Below, piece after piece: positions 11,125-22,632 of a stretch of 64,000 nt of DNA (the first letter of the stretch is position 1; each line of letters begins with the position of its first letter). Position numbers and translations under genes: made by a program. This stretch comes from Calliopum simillimum (lineage: Eukaryota; Arthropoda; Insecta; Diptera; Lauxaniidae). The notes beneath the pieces were generated by a model. It was not told where the DNA came from, did not search any database, and saw nothing but the letters and a program-made list of their open reading frames with translations. The DNA is taken from positions 80,768,909-80,832,908 of the forward strand of contig OX638368.1 in NCBI GenBank assembly GCA_951812925.1. Reading direction: 5' to 3'.

Positions 11125-11785
11125 GAAAAAACGTCTGGCAACCCTAATATGGCAACTCTAAATTTTTGTTTCGTTATTTTTGCACCCAAGATGTCAATTT
11201 ATAGAGAGAAAATTATGATCTTGGCAATTTATTGAATCAAAATTTTGATTTTATTAAAAAAACCAGGTGGCAAACCTAAAAAAGTTACTGTGGGTTTTTG
11301 GGTCGAAAATATAACTTTTCAATAAAGAAAGTTGACAAAGAAATGGAATTTTGCGATAAAACGTCTGGAGACCCTAATATGGCAACCCTAAATTTTTGTT
11401 TCGTTGTTTTTGCACCCAAGATGTCAATTTATAGAGAGAAAATGATGATTTTAGCAATTTATTGAAAGAAAATATGGATTTTATTAAAAAACCAGGTGGC
11501 AACCCTAAAAAATTACTATGGGTTTTTGGGTCGATTATATAACTTTTCAATAAAGAAAGTTGATAAAGAAATGCAATTTTGCGAAAAAACGTCTGTCAAC
11601 TCTATTATGGCAACCCAAAATTTTTGTTTCATTGTTTTTGGACCCAAGATGTCAATTTATAGAGAGAAAATTATGATTTTAGCAATTTATTGAATGGAAA
11701 TTTGGATTTTATTAAAAAAATAATTTGGCAACCCTAAAAAATTACTTCGGGTTTTTGGGTCGAAAATATGATTTTTCACCTATCC
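11125..11785 (-). repeat. Tandem array B, about 229-bp units (inverted relative to array A)
   Basis: ACGTCTGGCA-type boxes start at 11131, 11361 and 11589, giving three units of about 229 bp. Each contains CCAAGATGTCAATTTATAGA and AACCAGGTGGCAACCCTAAA. The latter is the reverse complement of the array A box, so A and B together form a large imperfect inverted repeat. Confidence 0.75.
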
Positions 11786-14171
11786 AGAAAATCAAAATCC
11801 CTAATAGAAGGTTCGAACGTATTCAATTGCACTTAGTATCTCCATTACCTATTCTAACGGCTACAATTACAATATATATTGACAATTATAGATAGACACT
11901 AGGGCGTTTCACGAAAACAACTTTTTTGATTTTTTTCAATCCTTAAAGCGGATTTGGGTGTATTATGGGATAAAAATAACCCATGAATTTTTTCAGATTT
12001 TTTATTGGTCATTTAGAGGTCGCGATATCAACTTTTTAAAAAAATGTTTCCAAACTGTAAAAATAAATTGTTTAATACCTGTTTTATTGTTTTTACATAA
12101 CTTTGACTAACTAAATCACTCACTTTTGAGTCGCTTGGACCCGTTGAATACGAAAAAAGTCATGAAGATGAAAAAACTAGCAACGCCCTACTGGATAGAC
12201 CCGTGTATTCAACATAATATCACTGATTTTTTGATATTTTTGTCAATTAATTGCCTAATTTTGGTAAAAAAAACGTTTTTATTAATTGTGAAAAAGAAAC
12301 GTCAAAACATATTTAAGAACATATGAAAAGGTAAGTAAATTAAATGAGTCATATTCTAAAACAGACAGGGTAGTTTGCCTGGCACAGTGATGCCTTAAGC
12401 TTAAAATTACGATAACTCATGAACGGTGAGTCACACGTTTAAAGTAAAAATATTTGTTTATAGGGAATTACTTGCACTACAATCTACATATGACCTTTTT
12501 CAGATGACTTATAGTTTAGCAGATATTTTTATAACAAACCAGAAATTTCGAAACAAACCGTTTTTTCAAAAAATATCCAAAACGGTTAGTCCTAGAAAAA
12601 AACATTTTCTCGCATTTTATAGAACGTTTAATTCCCTATAAGAATCTCTCCGAACTGTTTTTTCGTCCGACTTACCGCTCATGAGATATCGCGTCTTGAA
12701 ATCATTCAAAATTGAACATTGTAAAATGCATTGTAATATGCATTGTACTGTACAATGTTCAATTTTGAATGATTTCAAGAAGCGATATCTCATGAACGGT
12801 AAGTCGGACGAAAAAACAGTTCGGAGAGATTCTTATAGGGAATTAAACGTTCCATAAAATGCGAGAAAACGTTTTTTTCTAGGACTAACCCTTTTGGACA
12901 TTTTTTGAAAAAACGGTTTGTTTCGAAATTTCTGGTTTGTTATAAAAATATCTGCTAAACTATAAGTCATCTGAAAAAAGTCATATGTAGATTGTAGTGC
13001 AAGTAATTCCCTATAAACAAATATTTTTACTTTAAACGTGTGACTCACCGTTCATGAGTTATCGAAATTTTAAGCTTAAGGCATCACTGTGCCAGGCAAA
13101 CTACCCTGTCTGTTTTAGAATATGACTCATTTAATTTACTTACCTTTTCATATGTTCTTAAATATGTTTTGACGTTTCTTTTTCACAATTAATAAAAACG
13201 TTTTTTTACCAAAATTAGGCAATTAATTGACAAAAATATCAAAAACTCAGTGATATTATGTTTAATACACGGGTCTATCCAATAGGGCGTTGCTAGTTTT
13301 TTCATCTTCATGACTTTTTTCGTATTCTACGGGTCCAAGCGACTCAAAAGTGAGTGATTTAGTTAGTCAGAGTTATTAAAAAACAATAAAACAGGAAACA
13401 TTTTTTTAAAAAGTTGATATCGCGACCTCTAAATGACTAATAAAAAATCTGAAAAAATTCATGGGTTATTTTTATCCCATAATACACCCAAATCCGCTTT
13501 AAGGTTTGAAAAAAATCAAAAAAGTTGTTTTCGTGAAACGCCCTAATAGACACACACGTCGGCCTGAAGCATAATCATTAAAAGACATGATCAACTGTTG
13601 ATCAAGGCACTCCGTTTACATAAAAATTATTTAATGATTTGACCAAACTTCTCGGTTCACATAAAATCCCCACATCACCATATCATCCACAGTCTAATGG
13701 CATGATAGAACGTTTCCACAGATAACTAAAAACTGCGATAACTGCAAAAAAAGGAGATTAAAAGTTGGTCAGAATCTTTGCCCATCATTATTTTAGACTT
13801 ACGATCAGCAATTAAAGAAGACTTAAAACGCTCACCGGCAGATCTAGTTTACGGACAGTCACTTAGGCTGCAGAACTCGTAGTCTCAGACAATAATACAG
13901 ATTCCGCCAAAACTTTTCTTCAAAAGTTACGAGAACATTTTAGTCTAGTTCGAACTAAAGTAATTCATCATAGTCAAAAAAAAGGTATGTACCTAAAGCT
14001 TTAAGTAATTGATACTAGGTTACAAAGTCCTTTTGAAGGTCCTTATAAAGTAATTTCACGAAATAATAACACTTTCACAATTCAACAAGGAAATTCAATT
14101 AAGAAAATTTCCATTGATCATCTTAAGCCAGCATTCATACAAAAAAAATTTTCACTAATCCTAATGCAATA
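11786..14171 (+). pseudogene. Decayed Ty3/gypsy integrase split by a palindromic element
   Basis: 11786-11899 encodes the start of an integrase core (RRFERIQLHLVSPLP, worn first-Asp region) and reading resumes at 13554 with a RRPEA-like segment, a DQGT-like second Asp region and YHPQSNGMIERFHR (Glu). The C-terminal part continues to about 14171 with SPFEGPYKVISRN. Many stops and frame shifts are present, so it is a relic. The layout resembles the CsRn1-type element at 34664-44861. A purine tract AGAGGGGAAG at about 14263 and TGTAGGGTTTGTTAC at 14278 may mark its 3' LTR. The foldback at 11900-13545 interrupts it. Confidence 0.8.
11900..13545. mobile_element. 1.65-kb palindromic element with 8-bp target duplication
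   Basis: Ends are TAGGGCGTTTCACGAAAACA and its complement. The whole element is two inverted arms of about 800 bp meeting near 12724-12750 around ATGCATTGTAATATGCATTG. The 8-mer ATAGACAC occurs immediately outside both ends (11892-11899 and 13546-13553), and the host sequence is a Ty3 integrase that continues on either side. An 8-bp duplication and YAGGG-like ends suggest a hAT-type, non-autonomous origin. Mirror-image short reading frames at 12426-12641 and 12833-13048 are arm duplicates, not genes. Confidence 0.85.
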
Positions 14172-14377
14172 GAAAAATTTGAAAAAATGGTACATTTAAT
14201 ATATCATAATCCTACACTACTTTTACTATTTTATTTAAAAATTCCATTAAATAACTTTATTCTAGAGGGGAAGTATATGTAGGGTTTGTTACATTGTTGA
14301 ATTCACTTTGCACAGTGTTTTTATAATTTGAATCTTTGTTCTCATTTTTAATTTTACTCAAATAATTTTTGTATCAT

Positions 14378-14708
14378 TAGCCATGTTCACGATCCGGTGC
14401 AAAAGGGGTTGCATCATAGCATTTGTAAATAGGTGTTGAAAAATTTTGCTATACAACAACAAAATATATAGGATTGAATTTACATTTGCATTTACATTTT
14501 CTATACTAAAAACCTACTGCATAAAAATATCACGTCAGTTTTCAAATAAAAATTTTTTGTTTCTCTTTGCTCATACGATTTTCTCAGAGAAATAAATTTT
14601 TTCGTAGCTTGCAATGTTTATACTTTTATTATTGCTCACAATCAAGTGGAAATTATTGCTATTTTGCTACTTTGCAAATCTAAATGCTCCGGATCGTGAA
14701 CACAGCTA
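14378..14708. mobile_element. 331-bp MITE with TGTTCACGATCCGG terminal repeats
   Basis: TAGCCATGTTCACGATCCGG at the left and its near-perfect complement CCGGATCGTGAACACAGCTA at the right form a 20-bp TIR with two mismatches. No coding sequence. The target duplication is not clear. Confidence 0.7.
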
Positions 14709-15076
14709 TTCATAAAAATTTTGATTTTAATATTGAAAGGATACAAATTTAAAAATATAGAAAACTCAATAATTTAATTATTTGTATTTATATGTGGTAC
14801 AAACCATTTCAAAACGATCAAGATTTGTTTTATGGCATCCGATTTGGCTATAAATTGGCATAAGCAATAGTTGCATAGTGGAAAAAATTACTACCAAATA
14901 TTTTTTCAAAATTTAAAAAAATGGCGGAGATATGGGACTTTGAAATTTTTTGGGTTAGTTTTTTTTGAGAAGCTATAACTTCGGTTGCATTTATCCAATT
15001 TTATAGTGTTAAATGATTTGTCTTAAAACAGGCTTTAAAATAAAAATTAGCAAACATTTTTTTTTTTTTTTTTGTA

Positions 15077-15607
15077 TAGCTTACACTGAAAAAAAAAATT
15101 TAAATTGAGTTTCCCAAAATATGTCCTTTTTAATATTTTTTATTTTTCTTGTAAAAAAAGCTACAAGTGTAACTTACCATTCCTCCAAAAATTGGAGTGG
15201 GCCTCCCAGTGGTTCTCCAGAAAAACAATTAAATGTAGCTTTTGCCGCAGTTTTTCAGTACAATTTTTTTGAATTTGAAATTTTTAATTAAACGTTAATT
15301 TGAATTTGAAAAAAGTGCGTTGGTACTTATAATAGTACTATACAAGCAAAAAAACAGTCAATAAACTATTTTCAGCATTTGAAAATTTTTTTTAATAAAA
15401 ATTTTAAATTAAAAAAATGTACTGAAAAATTGGGGAAGATGCTACATTTTATTGTTTTTCTGGAGAACCACTGGCAGGCCCATTCCAATTTTTGGAGGAC
15501 TGGTAAGTTACACTTGTAGCTTTTTTTACAAGAAAAATAAAAAATATTAAAAAGGACGTATTTTGGGAAACTCAATTTAAATTTTTTTTTTTTTTCAGTG
15601 TAAACTA
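15077..15607. mobile_element. 531-bp palindromic MITE nested in left arm
   Basis: Ends TAGCTTACACTGAAAAAAAA and ...TTTTTCAGTGTAAACTA. Internal inverted arms share GTAAAAAAAGCTACAAGTGT, TGGAGAACCACTGGCAGGCC-like and TTTTTGGAGGA sequences. The corresponding position of the right arm (about 17740) lacks it, giving an empty-site comparison within one palindrome. Confidence 0.8.
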
Positions 15608-16149
15608 TATATGGGCCATTCCATCAATTGGCGACATGGTTTTGTACCCGTGGTTCTCCGATTTTGACCAAACTATAGAATATCATAATATAGAGCAGAA
15701 GAAGAATATCCGTCAACTTTTTAGTGGTCAAAGTTGCTCCACTGTTTTTTGGCGCGCAATTCAAATTTCGATCAAACGAAAAAATGACTATTTCTTTTAT
15801 TTTTTAACGACCTGAAAATTGAGTGTAAAAAAATCTCAGCTTTCCGATAAAAATATTTTCAAAATCCAAAAAAATTTTCAAAATCCAAAAAAAACATTTT
15901 TTTCCATAAAACCAGTTTTTTGTGCTTTTCCCCCAACTTTTTTTCAAAATTGACTTTTTCATTCGATTCCTCGTTCAATTTTACATAAGAATCAGTGTTC
16001 AAAAATATGGGACTCTGATCCCATGAACAGCAAAAAAAATCCAAAGTTATCGCTATACGGCGCAGTCTGCTCGCTTAGAAGGTTGTGTGCAGGAGGCAAA
16101 TAACACTATGCAACAAATGAGTAAAAATTTTTGCCCCAGTGAATGCCAT

Positions 16150-17170
16150 TATTCATTTTATATGTAAAATGGGCTGCTGATTCCGAAAATTGCATCATTT
16201 TTTTTTATTTCGTGTCGTTTTTGAGATATCGGTTATTTTCGGTTTTCGGACCAAAAAAAAGAGATAGGTCCATTTAAATACAAATATCTCAAGAACCAAT
16301 ATTTCTGTTCAAACGTTTTAAACCCTCTAAGACCCTTACAAGTGGGTCATTTTGACCTAAATGTGGGGGTTTTAGAGGGCTAAAATTGTCTAAAAAAATA
16401 TTCCCCGTAATATCCTGCATAAGTTTACTGAACACATAATACATCTCAAATGTAAGGATCATAGTTAAATTCATCGATTTAACACAAGAATGCGCTATTT
16501 TTGTATTTTTCATGTACAGTGGATTAAAAAACTTCAAGAATCGATTAAAAAAAATCTGACGTGCTGGAGAAAACGACGAGACACGGGTATTTTTTTTAAC
16601 GCCTACTTTAAGAATTTTTTTGATTTTCTCATGTGTTTTACAAAAACTTTCATATTATCGAACAGTTTATTACATAAAAACGAAAAAAATAGGGAAAAAC
16701 GCATTTTGGTAACTTTTCAATGAATTGTATACAACTTTTGCATTTTTCCATCGATTTTTTTAAATGGTATCTTATATTCTTTACAAATATATAGTCTATG
16801 ATACAAAAGAAAGAAAAATTATAAAAAAGTTATTTCTTCTTGTATAAATCTGCAGTTGATTTTGGTTTTTTGTTAATTTTTTCGAAAAAAAAAAATGTTT
16901 TTTTAGAAATCAATTTATTTCGCCGAAACTAACAAACCAACCAAAAAGTAATGTGAATATCATTTGGAGGTAATTTAATTATCTTTAATATGATATATAA
17001 AACGTTTGAACACAAATATTGGTTCTTGAGATATTTGTATTTAAATGGACCTATCTCTTTTTTTTGGTCCGAAAACCGAAAATGACCGATATCTCAAAAA
17101 CGACACGAAATAAAAAAAAAATGATGCAATTTTCGGAATCAGCAGCCCATTTTACATATAAAATGAATAA
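16150..17170. repeat. Palindrome core, repeat family shared with 34-45 kb
   Basis: Contains CCCTCTAAGACCC...GGGTCATTTTGACC...GGTTTTAGAGGG, itself a small inverted repeat, then sequence including CATGTACAGTGGATTAAAAA and ACGAGACACGGGTATTTTTT. The same sequences recur inverted at 44866-45345 and 34290-34663. Apparent reading frames here are low-complexity. Confidence 0.75.
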
Positions 17171-18040
17171 TGGCATTCACTGGAGCAAAAATTTTTACTC
17201 ATTTGTTGCATAGTGTTATTTGCCTCCTGCACACAACCTTTTAAGCGAGCAGACTGCGCCGTATAGCGATAACTTTGGATTTTTTTTGCTGTTCATGGGA
17301 TCAGAGTCCCATATTTTTGAACACTGATTCTTATGTAAAATTGAACGAGGAATCGAATGAAAAAGTCAATTTTGAAAAAAAGTTGGGGGAAAAGCACAAA
17401 AAACTGGTTTTATGGAAAAAAAATGTTTTTTTTGGATTTTGAAAATTTTTTTGGATTTTGAAAATATTTTTATCGGAAAGCTGAGATTTTTTTACATAGA
17501 ATTGTATAACTTCAAAATTTCTTGCACTCAATTTTTAGGTCGTTAAAAAATAAAAGAAATAGTCATTTTTTCGTTTGATCGAAATTTGAATTGCGCGCCA
17601 AAAAACAGTGGAGCAACTTTGACCACTAAAAAGTTGACGGATATTCTTCTTCTGCTCTATATTATGATATTCTATAGTTTGGTCAAAATCGGAGAACCAC
17701 GGGTACAAAACCATGTCGCCAATTGATGGAATGGCCCATATATAAAAAAAAAAAATGTTTGCTAGTTTTTATTTTAAAGCCTGTTTTAAGACAAATCATT
17801 TAACACCATAAATTTGAAAATTGGATAAATGCAACCGAAGTTATAGCTTCTCAAAAAAAAACTAACCTAAAAATTTCAAAGTCCCATATCTCCGCCATTT
17901 TTTTAAATTTTGAAAAAATATTTCGTAGTAATTTTTTCCACTATGCAACTATTGCTTATGCCAATTTATAGCCAAATCAGATGCCATGAACAAATTTCTT
18001 GATCGTTTACACATGGTTTGTACCATGTGTAAATATCAAG

Positions 18041-18479
18041 ATACACAGTAACAAAACGCATCTACTTCAATAAATTTTAAAACGTAACTTAACCTAACTG
18101 TTTTGGAAAAATATGGTTTTGAATTTTTGAGCACTCAATATCTCTGAAAATTTTTACAAGACCAAGACTTAATGAGCAAGATCAAGACCAAGACTCAATA
18201 TCAAAACCAAGACCATGGCTCAATGTGCAAGAACAAGACCAAGACTGCTATGGTCTTGGTTTGCTCATTACTATTTACAAATAGCACGGTCAATAAGGCG
18301 GTTTTTCGTATTCCGCAAATAAGCTAGTGCCGAAGAATTTTTAACTTAATAACAGGTTTGCTTTAGTTTTTCTTAAAATCCATTAGGATATTGAACATGA
18401 AAGGAATGTTTAGTTATATCACTCGTATAAAAAACAAATCCAAAATGTCTAACCTTTTTAATATATTTTTTTTTTCCAG
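18041..18479. other. Intron end before exon, with CAAGACCAAGAC low-complexity run
   Basis: 18160-18270 is a simple-sequence stretch of AAGACCAAGA-type repeats. The last 30 bases before 18480 form a polypyrimidine tract (ATATTTTTTTTTTCCAG) that serves as the splice acceptor of the next exon. Confidence 0.55.
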
Positions 18480-18694
18480 ATTTGTGCAAGTAAATTCAGA
18501 AAATTCGATGCTAATTAAGGATCGCTTCAAGGCGCATCCCAGTTTGGATACTTTACTTATTTTTAATGAAGACTTGGAACGCCCGGTTGCCAGCGTATCT
18601 ATGGCAGATATACCTACAGTTACTTTAAGAAATATTATATCCTCAAATCAGTATTTGGCTCTACCGCGTCTGTCATCTCAAGATATGCTTGAGG
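18480..18694 (+). CDS. DNAJC16: DNAJC16-like protein, internal exon 1 in window
   Basis: Splice acceptor TTTTTCCAG ends at 18479 and donor GTAAGT begins at 18695. The 215-bp exon contributes one base, 71 codons and one base. It encodes a segment including DTLLIFNEDLERPVASVSMA and NQYLALPRLSSQDMLEG. This corresponds to the region of DNAJC16 after the thioredoxin-like domain, where the human protein has a similar LLVFKE...INRP and RLTSQKL pattern (family knowledge). DNAJC16 is a J-domain ER/membrane protein. The J domain and signal region must lie upstream of this window. The exon leads in phase 1 to 60011-60171. The family assignment is strong; the symbol is by homology only. Confidence 0.85.
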
Positions 18695-19880
18695 GTAAGT
18701 TTTATTTATTTGTGTGATATCCAAGAAACACAAAATAAAGGCATGCCACTTGTTAAGAATTTATGTATCTTATCTTATTAATCAGGCTAAAATTGTATAC
18801 ACATTAAACCTATCGTTAAAATTAAAAATTAAAAAAACCTTGTTCCCAGAGGCTTAAAAGTTTCCTATTGGTGTAAATACCTATCAAGCATAATATTTAA
18901 CTATATTTTACTAAAGCCATAATTTTACTGAGTAAATGAATATGACAAAACATAATTAATGTTTTGTTTTAATGGTACATTGCATTATATATGTAAAAGT
19001 CAATTACATTCGATATTATTTGATAATATATACACGAACAATCATTCCGGGAACGCGTCCCAAAGTGTGAAATTCTGAATCAAACTTAAAAAAATCATAT
19101 AATTTTACCAATATTAAACAGATCAGGCAACCTATTAAGAGCATTTTTTACCAAAGAATTACATTTTGGTGACTTTATTTAAAAAAAAATTGTTTTTGGA
19201 TAGAAATATGCTGAAATATGTTGTCCGAAAGTTTGTGCATCAATTCAGGGAACGCAGTTGTAATTGGCCAAAAACTTTTTAAAGTAAACACATCCGCTAT
19301 GCGCTATTACTCAGTGGAAAGAAGAAAGGTCATTTAACCCACTGCCAGAGTGCTTTTTGGCAAATAAGCTGTTTTTCTTTGGAAATTTCTATTTTAATTC
19401 ATAATTTATAGAGCTTACATTAATGAAGGTCATTCCGGGAACGCCTATATTTTTTTGAAATGATGAAAAAATACCTTTAAGGGTACAAAGTTAATTTACT
19501 ACCATAAAATATTTTTATCATGTCAAACCACGACTAAAATTATAACTGTCAAAATAAAGCGCGCTTTAAGTTGAAATCGTCATTCCGGGAACGCTTATAT
19601 GATATGATGAAACGTTCTTTGCTCAAATGCACCTCAAGAAAAAATACTATGTATAGGCAAACAAAGCAATTAAATAATTTCATGTCCCTATATCAAATAT
19701 GTTATATTTCATGAATTGATCATTTCCGGGAACATTACTTAAATCAGCTTAAAACCTTACAATTTTAAATATCTTCCTAAAAAATACCGTAGTCACATTA
19801 AAGAGCCTTAGTTCTATGCATGTATAATAAATTTGAACATTGAAGTCATTAATATAGTTGTATATCCTAAATTTCATTCT

Positions 19881-21657
19881 AGGTTAGGTTAGGTTAGGTT
19901 CAAGTGGCGGCAAATTAGCCACACATAGACCAAAAAGGTCCGTAGTGATACCACATCATCCCGGACGTTGAGTCGCGTAGATGTAATTAATTAGATGTAA
20001 TAATGGGGTTTCAGCCCTCTACAGGCTTGAGCGTGAAGGCTTTAGAAGCCATTGCGAAGTTTTTAATTGGTTTCAGACCAGTATCTGAAAGTTCTTCAAG
20101 ATTGCCAAAAAACATTTGTCCAAGGGTTTTAAATCTGGTTCTGCAAAGCGCTGGACAAAAACACAGTAGATGTTCCAAATTCTCCTCTTCGTCTTCATTA
20201 CACCACCGACACCTACTATCCGCTAGAATGCCCATTCTATGAGCGTGATAACCAATAAGACAGTGTCCAGTGATGGCTCCCACAACAGTTCTACATGTTT
20301 TACGAGATAAAGAGAGAAGGTAGTCGGTTTTATCTTTACAGAAAGTTGGGCAAAAATTTTTGGTTATTTAGCTAGTATTTGAGTTGATCCATTTTAGGCT
20401 AGCCTCACAGTAAAGCGATTTTTGATATATAACATTGTGGTGCTGTAAGGGAAGTGATACGCCTAACGGTTCACCATCGAGTAGCACTCCTGCTTTTGCC
20501 TGTTCATCAGCAATTTCGTTACCCTCTATACCTTGGTGACCAGGTACCCAGTTCAGGCATGTTACAAACTTACTGCTGAGGGTTTGAAGTAGATTGTAGC
20601 ATCGAAGGACTGACTTGGATTTAATTATATAGTTTGTAAGGGACTTAAGGGCAGCTTGGCTGTCAACATAAAAATTTACCCTTTCGAAGCCTCTGCTCGC
20701 CATTACATGTTCCGTCGCCATACTAATCGCCTCCAACTCAGCTTGAAAGATGCTACAGTATTGTGGCAATTTATACTTTAATGTTGTATTATAGGTGGGA
20801 ATGAAAACCCCAGCCCCCACCCCTGCTTCTTGTTTAGAGCCGTCCGTGTAAATATTAATAGAATTCGATGAGTCTGAAACTCGGTTAACCCAGGAATTTC
20901 TCGATTCTATGTTAACAGAGAACTTCCTATCTAGATGCAGTGTTGGTTTACAGTAGTCAGTCGACTTTTTACAAACAGAGCTTAGTTTGCTGTGTCCGAA
21001 TTCTCTGAAGCTGAAACCCTCAATTTCTTTCAGTCGGATCGCAGTTTTAAAGACTACTTCCTTAGCATGTAAGTCAATAGGAAGCATGTTAAGTATTACA
21101 TTTAATGATTCTGCTGATGTAGTTTTTAGAGCACCCGTAATGCTCAAGCACATAAGTCGTTGAATTCTTTCTAATGGTTTTAAGAGAGATTTATTTTCGA
21201 GTGCGTTCCACCAGACAAATACTCCATATAACAATATAGGCCTAACGACAGAGCAGTATATCCAGTGTGTCACCTTAGGTTCTAAGCCCCAAGTGTGACC
21301 AAACATGACTTTGCAAGCGTAGAAGGCATTATTAGCTTTTGCTACGCGTTCTTCAATGTTTTCTTTCCAATGAAGTTTGTGATCTAAAATCACCCCTAGA
21401 AACTTTGCAGTTTTCGATAAATTTATGGTGATTCCATTGATACGAATGCACCTCAAAGTCGGTATTTTATATTTTCTGGTAAAAAGTATAACTTGAGTTT
21501 TTGATGGATTTATACAAAGGCCTTTTGTGGAGCACCATCTGCTTAAAGATTCTAGCGAGGTCTCCAGAAGCTCACTTAATACATTCGGATATTTTCCATT
21601 TACCATTAAAACAAGATCATCAGCATAGGCAACAACTTTCATTCTAAAAAAATGCAT
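19881..21657 (-). mobile_element. 5'-truncated LOA-like LINE
   Basis: Minus-strand non-LTR retrotransposon. It carries ORF2 from RT motif C onward, RNase H and a C-terminal Cys/His motif, then a 3' end with GGTCTATGTGTGGCTAATTT and GCCGCCACTTG leading to a tail of repeated AACCT units (19881-19902 on the plus strand). The 5' truncation lies about ten codons before the YADD box, as is typical of LINE insertion. It interrupts the element with ATTCCGGGAACG boxes. Confidence 0.85.
20011..21657 (-). pseudogene. LINE ORF2 C-terminal half: RT, RNase H, Cys/His domain, one stop
   Basis: One continuous frame interrupted once by TAA at 20370-20368. Before it are 429 codons starting at FRMKVVAYADDLVL (RT catalytic YADD, residues about 10-13), RT thumb region, and RNase H with IYTDGSKQEAGVGAG, FQAELEAISMA, VDSQAALKSL and WVPGHQGIEGNEIADEQAK. 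After the stop about 118 codons remain in the same frame with TGHCLIGYHAHRMGI and CRWCNEDEEENLEHLLCFC, the Cys/His motif of LOA/I/R1-type elements. RNase H plus this motif favours the LOA or I group. The single stop suggests a moderately young copy. Confidence 0.85.
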
Positions 21658-22359
21658 TTTTTTTTTTAAATATCATGCATTTAACTTCAGTAGGAATTTG
21701 TTTGCAAAATTTTTTTTATTTTTGGATTTATTATTGATAAATATATCTTTTGCCATAATATTTAGCAAATAAAAAACGCAATTAGGTATTTTTGGACCTT
21801 TCATGAACTTTTCAAAAACGTTCCCGAAATGACTATTTTCAGTGAAAGCTTTGATAAAAAGCAATATAACACAAAAAGTAATGAATTCTGTGCTTGCTCC
21901 ATTGCAGGTTTGGTTATACACAGATAAGCTAATTTCCATGATAATTGCTTTTGATATGTTTTGTCAAAAAATCAATCTTAAAATTTCCCACCTTGGCAAT
22001 TTTGGGCCATATACAGTGAATCACAGATGTATTTTGCATACGAAAAATATTCAAAAATTCTAATTAATACTCAATTTTTAGCCGTTTCATTCTTAGAAAA
22101 GTAATATTTTTTTTATAAACTTCGAGTCAATGGAACGTTAACTATGATACCATTTCATAAAAAAATTAAAATAATGCGTTCTAGTCACTTAAAAAGCAAA
22201 GAAATGATTTATTCATCTTTTTTATAAGGTCACAAAAGTATTTTGCTTTTTAGTAAAATTTTACTTTGAGATTATTTTTCAAGTAAAAGAGGCTTTTTTA
22301 ATAATAACCATGGTAGCCGTTATTTGAGGAGACATCATCTAAACATCTTTGCGAGGATT

Positions 22360-22632
22360 CTATCCCTTTACGACATTTTCGGTCAGTGTTTTTCCCCATT
22401 TTTCTTGCAGTACTTGTTTGAGCACATTTTTTTGATAAAATATGGTATTTTTTGACCTTTCCACTAGATAAGACCAAAAAAATTCTATTGGATTCGAAGA
22501 AGAATATCGCTGTGGTGTTTTAATCTCTTTGGTGTTGTACAGAAGTGTCCCAGGATGTGTATTTAGAGTCATTGTCTTTTGAAAATAAAAAGTCATCTTG
22601 TGGTAAGCCCATTTTTTAAGTACTGGGTGCAC
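22360..22632 (-). pseudogene. Tc1-type transposase C-terminal fragment, left arm
   Basis: About 90 codons. Visible are worn versions of the QQDND...KHT block, the SPDLNPIE block (SSSNPIEFFWSYLVERSKN) and the C-terminal LKQVLQEKWGKTLTENVVKG helix that resembles the LKxxIxEEWxxI region of Tc1 transposases. The Glu of the DDE triad (in PIEFF) is kept, the second Asp region is frameshifted. Not functional. Confidence 0.7.

Larger units (their letters stand above)
14790..18040. repeat. Giant palindromic element, about 1-kb arms
   Basis: Left arm 14790-16321 and right arm 16985-18040 are inverted copies: for example ATGGCGGAGATATGGGACTT near 14922 mirrors a stretch near 17890, and TTGACCAAACTATAGAATAT near 15661 mirrors one near 17680. 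The left arm is longer because a 531-bp MITE (15077-15607) sits in it; the right arm shows the uninterrupted sequence. The centre (16322-16985) is single-copy within the element. No transposase or other protein. Its core recurs around 34261-34663 and 44862-45400. Confidence 0.85.
19040..21835. repeat. Element with spaced ATTCCGGGAACG boxes, split by a LINE
   Basis: Boxes ATTCCGGGAACG or close variants occur at 19044, 19243, 19432, 19582 and 19722 in + orientation (spacing 140-199 bp), and one inverted box CGTTCCCGAAATGA lies at 21819-21832, beyond the LINE at 19881-21657. The sequence between boxes is AT-rich and non-coding. Such iterated boxes with an inverted copy at the other end resemble transposase-binding sites of a non-autonomous DNA transposon, but terminal repeats were not identified. 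Confidence 0.5.

Noticed and set aside
12426..13048. Two near-identical 71-codon reading frames on opposite strands
   Set aside because: They are mirror images produced by the palindromic element 11900-13545. No family resemblance, and low-complexity composition.
18391..18479. ATG at 18391 as the start of the DNAJC16-like coding region
   Set aside because: The stretch before 18480 ends in a clear polypyrimidine tract and CAG acceptor, and protein similarity begins only after it. The J domain and signal region must be further upstream.
19881..19902. AGGTTAGGTTAGGTTAGG resembling a telomeric TTAGG repeat
   Set aside because: It is the complement of the AACCT tail of the LOA-like LINE, directly after its 3' UTR. 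Flies lack TTAGG telomeres, and it is only about four units.
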